Assembly: GCA_964019165.1 (NCBI GenBank)
Contig: OZ025267.1
Location: 16,712,079 to 16,776,078 of the forward strand
Reading direction: 5' to 3'
Source of the DNA: Mastigias papua
Taxonomy: Eukaryota; Cnidaria; Scyphozoa; Rhizostomeae; Mastigiidae
Length of the DNA: 64,000 nucleotides
Of the stretch, positions 46,982-64,000 are shown one piece after another. How positions within the stretch are numbered: position 1 is the first letter of the stretch; each line of letters opens with the position of its first letter. The notes beneath the pieces were generated by a model. It did not search any database and had not been told where the DNA came from. It saw nothing but the letters and a program-made list of their open reading frames with translations. The position numbers and the translations under genes are program-made.

Positions 46982-47365
46982 ATGACAAAGCCGTATGTTG
47001 TCGCGGATGAGTCGAAGACGAAGGTACTGAATATTTTGCAAGGTGCTTCCAGCGTCACCCCAGATTCCACTCTTGCACAGGAATTCAACTATATTGAATT
47101 GGATCACCAAGCCGCAATGGTTCACTATCAGAAAACAAGGGATGAGTCTCTGGTCCTCTTTCGCAAATTCTGCACCCCACAAGAAATTCAAAAGTCATGG
47201 ACCTTTTCGAACAGATCATTGGAAAATATTTTACCCCTGTGCACCGCGTCTTTCTTTGTTGGCATAACTATGTCTTGTATCTTTTCATGTCAGGCCGCAA
47301 AACCGCGTGATTTATGCATAATTAACGCGGATACCTGCATATCTTTTTTATTTGCATTATTCTAA
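46982..47365 (+). CDS. unrecognised 127-codon open frame
   Basis: Starts TKPYVVADESKTKVLNIL and has a soluble-protein composition for about 85 residues, becoming hydrophobic near its end, where it may have run into an intron. I recognise no family. It might be a terminal exon related to the segment at 46410, or a relic. Confidence 0.2.
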   Translation: MTKPYVVADESKTKVLNILQGASSVTPDSTLAQEFNYIELDHQAAMVHYQKTRDESLVLFRKFCTPQEIQKSWTFSNRSLENILPLCTASFFVGITMSCIFSCQAAKPRDLCIINADTCISFLFALF

Positions 47366-50300
47366 AACAACTATTCACGTAGACTGAGTTTACAAATTTG
47401 AATTTGTTTTGAAGAATATGTATCATGTCGTGACGTGGATTTGTTCGACTAAACAATAGCGAAAAGATACACATTTGACCTTACACTTTGACTCCCAGTT
47501 AAAAAACACACGAAAAGGTTAACAGGCCTATTGTGTTTAAAATAAGTTAATTCTCTAGGACTGTCGACCACATCAACTTATATTTGTAGTTCTTGTTTTG
47601 AAGAGAATCTCTTTATCAAAACGAGAGGACGAACAATCACTTTTGGGACGAGTTGGGGTTATAGGACAACGCTATGCATTTATGACATCATGAACAGAAG
47701 ATAAGCTTAGGAATTGTGGTTACCATACAGGGGTCTTTCTAAAGTGTAAAAAGGAAAGAAAAGAAAAGGCCATAATCTGGTTGGTCTTTGTCATTGCTGT
47801 ATATACCACTGAATAGCGAGATGGGTGAACTTATATTGAAGAGCATTTATGACGAGCAGTCCTGTTGAACAAAATGTCGACATAAAAAATAAATTTGATC
47901 CTTCTTTCCCTATCATATGCGCAGACTCTTTTTCACAACCAAATGGGTGAATGCTGGTCCTTTATTGGACGCTTGAATTCGATTTTTTGTTGTTCTAAAC
48001 TGAAAAATTATCGGACACGAAGAAAACGCTGAAAAGTTTGTGAGGGGGGTGCAAAGCTGAGCAAGCCCATATAATCTAACAATTTAAAGTACCTCCTTTC
48101 AAATAAGCACATGGGGCTACAAAGCTGAAGATAGCGACCACTAAACTGGTTGTTTTGCTGCAAATTTTAAATTGTTATTTAGTTTTAAAATTGTTGGGTG
48201 GGCAAAGAGAGACAGCACTTTTTAGTTGAACGGGCAAGACCCCACCCCCCCTCCTAAGCTTTATGTCTTCTATGGACGCACCTTTCTAAATTTCACAAAA
48301 ACATGGTTGGCCAGGGGTGTTATGAAAAGTTGGCTCATTACTTACTCATGAGATATGGCTATGAATCTAACTTATGCATAAAGAATTTATCGATTTTTAC
48401 TTATTTAGTGTACGCCATTTGTGTCAAGATTTTCCCAGATTTGTGCTTTTTCAGACACTTTACCTTTTGTCGTAGGGGGCAACCACCACCTTTGCCCCTG
48501 GCTACGCCACTGACTGCGTATATGGTATAACGGAAGTCACCAAAATCATGATATGATTATGACAGGAATGTAATGTGAAAGTAACTACCAAGTAATTTTC
48601 AAACGAACTAGTAAGGTGTATAATACCAAAGACTAACCAAAAAACCGTGTTTGAGAGAGTTTCCACTGTAGCAGAGACTGTAACTGCACTCACAGCTGCG
48701 CATTAACGCTATTTTTGAATTCACATGCTTATCAGGAAGCACTGTAAGTTTCCTGGAAATAAAGCTTCCAGTGAGTGTGATGTTCTGCTTGCAAAAAATA
48801 TTGCAAGCCAATTAAAATATATGACATTTGTAATGTATGACAATGAAAAATAATGAATGTATGAAACAAGCTGCTAGTGATTTTGCAGAAGAACAGAGCA
48901 AGTTTAGACGTGTTTTGGAAGAGACAGGGAATTATTTTTGAAAACTGTAGAATTTGTCGCAAGTGCTATGTTTATATCCTTTTACTTACCCAGTTCATGT
49001 TCTGTTTGTACACACTTTCTTAGGTATTATGTGGAAGGATTCTAATATGTTATCCAATGACGTATTATTCAATTTCCACTTAGTTGACTCACACAGAGGT
49101 TCCTAAGAAATTCCAAATCGCCTAGTAATAATCAGGGGCTGTGGCAGCCACCACAGAATGGTGGGGAATTTTAGGGGGCCACGCCCTTTTTGGACCTCGC
49201 ACTTCAGCACACAGCTCAATAAAATATGGAACTAAAGGATGACAAGAAGCAATGATATGACATAGCATGTGAGTATATCTTACTAGAAATCCTCCTATAA
49301 CCCTTTATTCTTGAATTTGGACGTCTTGCGAAACATATTACGGAGAAAACTTAGGGGACATGAACCCGAATCCTTCCTTGGTGCTGTCATTGTTAATACC
49401 TAACAAATCTAAACTCTTAGGTTAATTCAAAAGCTCAAAGTACTAATTTGACAGACTTTTGTCGCAGCTGGCAATCTTTCGTATAAATACTCAAAGTTGA
49501 TTCTTCTCTAATGGACTGTAGAGAATTGCTTTTTTTCTTTCAACTTTGTAAACCTTGTATTCCAACCCTTGGTTCCACTTCTTTCCGAGGGTCTGCCTTC
49601 ACGCCCTCAATTTCTTTCATCACTCCTGCTAGCTCTCGCCTGCAAAGCTCCGCCACATTGGCGATCACACCTTAATTCCCTGGCTCAAAGATTACAACAT
49701 GGCTGACTGACAGCAAACTTTGGGTAAGTGCACCTTTCTAATAAAGGCCTTCAATTGGAATCAATAATCCTGTTTAGAGCGATATTCTATTTAACAATCT
49801 TGAAACAGAAAGTCAAGATACAATTTTGAAACAGTTCTTGGTAAACTTGTTTGCATTAATCCAGGGGTACATTATTGTGCAGTCAGAAAATTAGGATGCA
49901 TTTAAGAGGTGGAGGAGCACAGCAGTTGAACATTAGTTTTACCACACCCTACAAGAGTCAAACGAAGAGCAAAAAGGTTGCGTATTGTGCGCATTGTTAA
50001 CAGAGAGAGGCAGAGAGGGCCTAGGTAGGATAATATAGAATGTAGAAATGGAGCCATGCCAATTTTCTAAAGGTAGAAATGAATGCTGATGATCTCCATT
50101 CCATGCACAGATGAAACAGAGGTTTTATTTTACCTCCTTATGTCTGATCCACAGTAGTATTGATAATTTGTAAACGGGATATCATGCCCCTACTCTTAAA
50201 TTTTTTGTATACGAATAGGGTCTATTAGAGTATTAAGGCATAAACTCTTTGAAATTTAGGGACAATATAATATGTATGCAAGGCTTCAGGCTTCATTGAA

Positions 50301-51119
50301 GCAAACTTGTGTTAATTTGAGTTACTTTAGAAAATAAAGCAATTGTATGTTGTGTACGTATATCAAAGTGGGTTATCTTTAGGAAAACTTGAGTACTTGT
50401 GATAATGCTCTTGCCAAATACAGAGATATATAATCAGAATATACTGAGAATTACAGTACTGTCTAGTCAGTAGTGTGCATTGGTTGGCATGATTGATAAG
50501 CTAAACAGCGCAGATAGAAATACTGTATTGCCTTTAGATTAAGCTTTATACTGCAGGTGCAAACTTTATCGTTCTCTTCTTGTTCTTGTTTTGTTTTTAT
50601 AATGAAGTAACACACAAAAAACATTTGAATTTGAATCTCGTATGGCCTATATGTAAGCATCTTGCAATATATTTTATGACGTCATATCCTTGGTACTCTA
50701 TTATGATAAAGAACAGTTGCAGCCTAATGGGAAGGTTCTGATTTACACGGAACCACAAGAAAAATGACAGATACGATTATTTGTAGCAAACATGGAGACT
50801 AATTGAAATGCTTGGTTCAACTATAAGTGGCAAAGAAAACACTCCGTCTTGCATGTTATAACTAGCTTTACAGTATATGACCTAAATTTGTAAGAGCTGT
50901 AGCATGCAATGCATGTCAACATCAAAACCATCCATAGCTCCCTCCTTCGCTAAGAGACGAGCCACACCCTGTCCTCCACAACTGTTTTATGGTTGGACTC
51001 TTTTGTGTCAGTAGATATTACACAAAATCTGACAATAATTTATAAGAATCAAACCATTTAGCGACTACGAAACTAGCGTTTCAGATTCTTAGATGCCCCA
51101 GGCGAATTAACGTAGATAT
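47366..51119. other. repeat-bearing region without a recognisable gene
   Basis: Short frames only. 48300-48520 ends in CCCCTGGCTACGCCACTGAC, and 49130-49200 has GGGGGCCACGCCC. Both are GC-rich tails of the kind found at DNA-transposon ends in many invertebrates, but I could not define an element. Confidence 0.4.
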
Positions 51120-51287
51120 ATGAATCTTATTCAAGCAATATGGATTGTTATACTTTTATTTGCTACAACGCTTCATGGATGGCCTTATTTGAAATCTCAG
51201 AACAATCATAGTTCAAGTGCAGACGAGCATCTTCCACTACATCTCACTATCGAACCAAACCTTAGAGGTGTTCAAAACGACTATTAA
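51120..51287 (+). CDS. possible small secreted peptide precursor (55 aa)
   Basis: ATG at 51120 opens a 55-codon frame with a textbook signal peptide: M, a short polar start, then the hydrophobic core IWIVILLFATTLHG. A polar, Ser/His/Asn-rich remainder ends GVQNDY and TAA. There is no Cys in the mature part and no clear dibasic site. It could be a first exon (a GTGTTC donor-like site lies at 51268) or a chance frame. No family is recognised. Confidence 0.3.
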   Translation: MNLIQAIWIVILLFATTLHGWPYLKSQNNHSSSADEHLPLHLTIEPNLRGVQNDY

Positions 51288-52449
51288 AACCCCAATGAAT
51301 GCATCATAAGTTCTCCTAGACAAGTCCTCTTTATAAAAAGCGCATTTGTCTACCTTACTTACCAATTCATAGCGCCCTTGCTACTTTGATTTCGTCCAAA
51401 ACCAGACATCTTTCGATGATTGGCCTATGACTGTAGGCCATGAAGCCAAGAATCAAGGGTCATCGATGTAAGTGCATAATTAACCAGATACCTGTTTGAC
51501 CTCTAAGGATCAGTTGACAATTAATCGAGAATGTAAACCCCTCTTTCTTAGATCAATTTTCCTGAATAAGTAATAGTTATGAAAGCTGTCCCAATACACA
51601 AGCATGTATTGGAAGTCTTTCGAATTCCGAAACTCGCAAAAGAGAGATATTAGTTAACGTGAATAGTTGATATCGCATGCAGCACGGTATTTCGTTTGTG
51701 GTAAATATCTAAGCAGTAGGCCCTGCTTTCAAATAGAATCGGCACGAAATGCGCTTGGTATTAGTCAGATTGTTTTCACTGAATAAGTATAATAATAGAG
51801 TAAATATCATCTGCGTAGACTCTGTCTATACAGGCCAAAGGACAAGCCAGAGGTCACTTTGCTAATATACGATGCTATGCATTGCACGTGAATTACATGG
51901 CGTGCTGGTGCCCTGTTGGTTGCCATCAACTCAGACAATGTTGGTAATATTGTTTTAGCACAAATAGTTCCATTCAATTTACCGAAGGTTTAAATAATTT
52001 GCGTCCCGTAATCAGCGTACATCGTACCAACAAAAATGTAGACAAAGTAACGAGAGCATGAATTTATCCGCGCTTCGTCACTAGTATACAACATCGCGAT
52101 CACCATGAACAAGATAACCATTTATTAGTTGATTCAAAGTTTTCTTTCCCTTCCTTACTTTTGATAGTTGTCAAAATCTCATTACATAATTTAGAGGACA
52201 ATCAGATACAGAGGACAGCTTACCTAGGACTCTCTTCCACAACAAATTCAACACTTAATGTGAACTTGCAAAAAGTCTAGCTGCCTTTTCAATTTTTAAC
52301 ATTTTACACATTGAATAATGTATATTCCTTTGTAATTTCCTTTTTGGCTTGATTGAGCTTACCTGTTAGTTGCCATTGCTAAAGAAAAGGCTAGCAAAAA
52401 CAAATTTATAGGTATTGGATGAATTGATGATCTAATCTGAATGAATAGG
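51288..52449. other. non-coding stretch, nothing recognised
   Basis: No coding potential, repeats or RNA genes recognised between the small ORF and the TIR element at 52450. Confidence 0.4.
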
Positions 52450-53111
52450 TAAGGCTATGTTTAAAGGTCGCATTTCTGCCGCGTCGAATTAAATAAAACA
52501 GCCTGAAAAAACTAAGTGTCAATTTCATGCGGCAGAAGCTCAACCTTTAAATCCATTGCCGCATTAAAAAGTTTAATTCGACAGTAGTTCACCAGGCTTG
52601 TCGCATTAAACGGCAGATATGCGACTCGATTTAAAGGTCACATTTGTGTCGCATCGAATTAAATTGATCAAGGCTGTGTTCTGGATTTTAGCAACGGCTA
52701 TGATTATTTTAGTCAATAACGCATGCGTAAAATACACAGGCAGTTGTAGAAAATAGCGCCGACTGACAATGCAGCGAAGCTCGACTCTTTAAGTTCTTTC
52801 AAATTAATTGGAAAAATGGGCGAGAATACGATAAGAAAAAATAGGAAAGGACACGCCATTTCATGATTTGATGAAAGTTGCACAATTTTGACGAATTTCG
52901 AACAAAAGCGCACCACTACTCATCACTATACCATTGCCCAACGCCACATTGCTAAAAGCGCATGCGTTCATATGTTTGATGCCACTTTGGAATTTGATGC
53001 GACAGAGTTAAATGCAACCTTTAAATCTATTGTCGTATTTTGCCACATTACTGTCGAATTTAATTGCATTTAATTCGACGCGGCAGAAAGGCAACCTTTA
53101 AACTAGGCTTA
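52450..53111. mobile_element. about 660-bp TIR element with imperfect 44-bp ends
   Basis: The left end (52450-52494: TAAGGCTATGTTTAAAGG, then CTGCCGCGTCGAATTAAAT) and the right end (53068-53111) are inverted copies with a few mismatches. Interior blocks AACCTTTAAATC and GTCGAATTTAAT recur in both orientations. Non-coding; the target-site duplication is unclear (TA or TAA). Confidence 0.7.
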
Positions 53112-53254
53112 AGTTCATTAACTTTCATCACATATTGAAATGTGTTTCAAAAATATCCCTTTGCAAATTTAAGATTTTTCACTTTGACAAACTTTAAAAT
53201 TTTTTAGCGGTTCTCGCAGTCTTTTGTAGTTATTATCTATACATACATACAAAC

Positions 53255-53862
<608 letters not shown>

Positions 53863-53911
<49 letters not shown>

Positions 53912-53918
53912 ATATAGA
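53863..53918. repeat. (TA)n microsatellite
   Basis: TA array with one interruption, directly following the palindrome's right arm. Confidence 0.95.
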
Positions 53919-53950
53919 ATCAACCAACAGTACACCTGTCAGTAAGTAAC

Positions 53951-53974
53951 CGTTTTGATTAAAATCTTCGTCAG
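53951..53974 (-). ncRNA. hammerhead-like core motif, single arm
   Basis: The minus strand reads CTGACGA, a GATT-TTA-AATC stem-loop, then AAAACGG, next to (TA)n. It matches the layout of the cores in the neighbouring hairpins but has A where the G of GAAA should be. A catalytic RNA is inference only. Confidence 0.2.
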
Positions 53975-54018
53975 TACTGATGCAATTTATATACTTAATG
54001 GATGCGGATTAGAATCAG

Positions 54019-54199
<181 letters not shown>

Positions 54200-54311
54200 C
54201 AATTTTGATAGTTGATAGTTATCAAACCTGTATGAAGTTTGGAGTTTGATTGAGTATTGGAAAAAAGTAAGAAGCAAATCGATTATTTTGAGCAAGATGT
54301 TCTATTGTATA

Positions 54312-54317
54312 TTTAAT
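54312..54317 (-). terminator. candidate polyadenylation signal of the lipase gene
   Basis: ATTAAA on the minus strand, about 80 nt beyond the lipase stop codon. It is a common AATAAA variant at a plausible distance. Confidence 0.4.
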
Positions 54318-54398
54318 AAGGGTTGTTGCACTTTCTGCAAGAACCACAACTCTCTAATTGAAAAAACAGTTTAATTAGCTGCAGTGATAACATGGTTA

Positions 54399-61627
<7,229 letters not shown>

Positions 61628-62026
61628 CGTCGATTGTTGGTAAGGCCACCTATCTTCAGTCCTGCCTATTTTCCTCAGAGATTTTCGTCTTACACTACTA
61701 TCTATTGACCGTAAAATGACACACTGCTGGTAAATATATTCAGTTAGTACTATGTGAGATTAAAGCCGGAATTGAAGTCGATATACGCAATTGTCTCGCT
61801 TAGAATTTTAATCCACAGGGTGATCTTCCTGAGAATATGAGTGAAGTGACGTCAAGCTGCTGCTGGTAAGTACACGTTCTTATACACACTTTTTTACAAT
61901 AATACCGAAGATTTCTCTGAGTCTCAATATTCTCAATATTTTTCTACTGTGAGCCTAAGAACAGTATTAAAATACTCTCTTTTTTAGCGATTTCCAGTAC
62001 TACTCCTTTAGGCTAGATTTCATCTG
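61628..62026. other. region upstream of the lipase gene
   Basis: Probable lipase promoter and 5' UTR. No defensible TATA box or other motif. No gene seen. Confidence 0.4.
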
Positions 62027-63259
62027 CACGCTTTTTTATAAGGAACAGCCTTATAGGGAATTTACTTGTAGAATGCCGAAATATTTAAAGAACTCATACT
62101 ACTAAAGAAAAATTCCCTATAGAACTTTTCACTTTAAAACATTTTTGCAAGAGCAAACAATCAAGAATTATGAAACCGGTTCTATTCATTTGCAACCAAA
62201 ACTAGCATAGATTGTTTGTCTTGCTTGTGTTAACTATTTCAGGCCCGTCGGAACGAAATGGATATTTGGGGGGCTGTAAATAAAGTAGACTGCACTGGGC
62301 TCCGGAAGAATTTTTGTTCGACCACGCCCTTTACATTGCTGGAAAGCAACCTGGCTATACAAATTGCCATTTTTAATGGATGAATTACTATTTACAGAAT
62401 TAAGACAATTTTTGAAATGGAAGTTGTAAATTGGCTGGAATCTATGTATTTGCAGTCATCTACTAACATTACCTGTGGCTGAAAAAGCTAACGGAATACT
62501 TTGCAGTCATTGACAGCAAAACTTTCCTGCTGTCTCTGTGCAATTCACGCCAGCAATCAACTTAAGAAATCATAAACACTGCCAAAACAAAATTTAACGA
62601 TTCTCTTAACACTCTTTTTCAATCACCTATGCTTGCGTGCTTTTGTGAGCTACATTAACTTTAATACACAAATCTCTGTTCGAAAATTGTCCAAAAATCT
62701 GCTTACCAAATAATCAAATTACCAAACTATACTATCGATGATGAAGTGTTTTAAGGTTGATGGAACATAAAAGTCAGACCCTAACGCCCTCCCAGCATCT
62801 TCGCATAACATTCAGTTTTCAAGACTTCACTTTCTTCGCTCATGCTGTTTAACGTTCCTGACCAAGTATACATTGGTTCTTTGAACACGCAATAAATGAT
62901 TGAAAGGGATAGCTGGTAACTGAACTGGTTAATATTTTTGCGAATTTATAGTATGGCCTTGCAATGTTTTCTCGAAAATTTAAAGAGCAAATAGTTGCAA
63001 AATATTGGGGGGGCTTCAGCCCCCCCAGCCCCTCCCGGTTCCGACGGGCCTGTATTTCATGGTGAAGCCAAAGTTAATGGCAAAATTCGGAGCTTCAATG
63101 TTTGCTTGTGTCTGTACCATATGTATGGCACTAAATGTGAAGTGAAAATTAGGGAACTATTAAGGAACTTTTAGTACTATAATTTGACCATCGGATGTCC
63201 AAAAATAATGAACTTATGGAACTAAGTCTCGAGATAGGTTCATTATAACAAGAAGCGTG
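62027..63259. mobile_element. TIR element, family A, carrying a nested second element
   Basis: The ends CACGCTTTTTTATAAGGAAC (62027-62046) and GTTCATTATAACAAGAAGCG plus TG (ending 63259) are inverted repeats. The 3' flank is TA; the 5' flank is TG, so the TA duplication is not intact. About two thirds of its length is the nested element 62240-63052. The TIR resembles family B, so both may use the same transposase source. No transposase frame is present. Confidence 0.7.
62240..63052. mobile_element. 813-bp TIR element nested inside family A copy
   Basis: Perfect 15-bp inverted termini CAGGCCCGTCGGAAC and GTTCCGACGGGCCTG, with a 5-bp exact duplication TATTT at 62235-62239 and 63053-63057. The subterminal regions are G- and C-rich (GGGGGG / CCCCCC, 63007-63036). 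No coding capacity. The superfamily is uncertain. Confidence 0.8.
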
Positions 63260-64000
63260 TACTAAGAAGTATGTGCAGATACTCCCCAAAGAATTGCTGA
63301 GTTTCATTCTAACATGGTGACTCCTAGACCGGATAATTGAAACTCAAACCTGTTCTGTTTTCTAATGAAAACCTAATTCTACAGAAAATCTAAGCCATGA
63401 TAAAGCTTCAGTTTTTATTATTACTAAATCATTCATGAATTTCAGCGAATTTGAGCCCGGATATTCTTATAGGCTATGTTCTGATAAAAAATGTGTAGTA
63501 AATCAGCAGCTGGTGAGAACTGAGGAATACTTGAATGCATAGGAGTAGGGGGCAGTGGGGATGGGGGACTGCAACCCCCTCAGTTGAGCAGAGATCCATT
63601 TCATTCTGGCAATTTCTTCAGAAAAGCCATTAGTTTTTCTTGACAATGATTGCAGCCTGTAGGGGCTAGACAAAACTCATTCCGGTAACAGATCTGTGAT
63701 TCCAGTAGACAGTTAACAGTACCCCTTAAATTTAAAGTTTGCCTTCCACCTGTGCTTAAGTTTGACCGTTGACGTTAGCAGACCAAAGGCCTCAGATTCA
63801 ATAATTTTAAAGGACTACTTCTAGTTAGTACCCGAGAACAAACATCAGTTTCGTCTCTGGATACAGTCATGATACAGTACTTTTCAGGGACGCACATAAG
63901 GCGCTTAGTAGTGGGACAACCCCGCTACTGTGGACGTAGAGTTTGTGTGTCACTAAAATGAAATGTCTAATGCGATTTTATGTCAAATAATTTGCTCAAT
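63260..64000. other. right edge of window, nothing recognised
   Basis: No coding potential, RNA gene or defined repeat recognised. Confidence 0.4.

Overview
The window is nuclear DNA from an invertebrate animal. It is AT-rich and full of spliceosomal introns with GT..AG borders, (TA)n and (CA)n microsatellites, tRNA-derived SINEs, non-LTR retrotransposon scraps and small terminal-inverted-repeat (TIR) elements. The proteins are clearly metazoan: animal-type PFAS, a SEC24C/D-clade coat subunit, an NR2E-like nuclear receptor and a pancreatic-lipase-family lipase. The sequence alone does not settle the phylum; a cnidarian or a tunicate would both fit. No bacterial-style operons, rRNA or CRISPR arrays are present.

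Layout. (1) 988-9260, plus strand: the 3' eight exons of phosphoribosylformylglycinamidine synthase (purine synthesis); the 5' exons lie left of the window. (2) 10331-32196, plus strand: a complete 28-exon SEC24 gene (990 codons plus stop when spliced), head-to-tail with PFAS after a 1.07 kb gap. Its introns carry two LINE fragments, two hAT-like MITEs, two tRNA-SINEs and (TA)n arrays. (3) 32197-38748: mostly non-coding, with a GC-rich TIR element and two exon-like stretches I could not assign. (4) 38749-43908, minus strand: a three-exon nuclear receptor (419 aa) with an intact two-zinc-finger DNA-binding domain and a ligand-binding domain that stops before a recognisable helix 12. (5) 43931-54398: repeat-rich and mostly without genes; it holds a small possible secreted-peptide ORF (51120-51287), exon-like pieces near 46.4 and 47.0 kb, a TIR element and very long microsatellites. 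(6) 54399-61627, minus strand: a five-exon secreted lipase (379 aa) with an intact Ser-Asp-His triad. (7) 61628-64000: nested TIR elements and unassigned sequence.

The four genes do not form a pathway: purine synthesis, ER-to-Golgi cargo coat, transcription factor and secreted lipase look like ordinary neighbours. The exon models were built by hand from splice consensus plus family conservation. For all three complete genes the spliced lengths are exact multiples of three with no internal stop, which strongly supports them.

The most unusual signal is a set of long, nearly perfect hairpins (31.1, 53.6, 55.9 and 56.4 kb, plus a decayed one at 23.9 kb) that sit inside or against (TA)n arrays. 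Most carry CTGAYGA - short stem-loop - GAAA, which resembles the catalytic core of hammerhead ribozymes such as those described in Penelope-like retroelements. The pattern is visible in the sequence. Ribozyme activity and element identity are inference.
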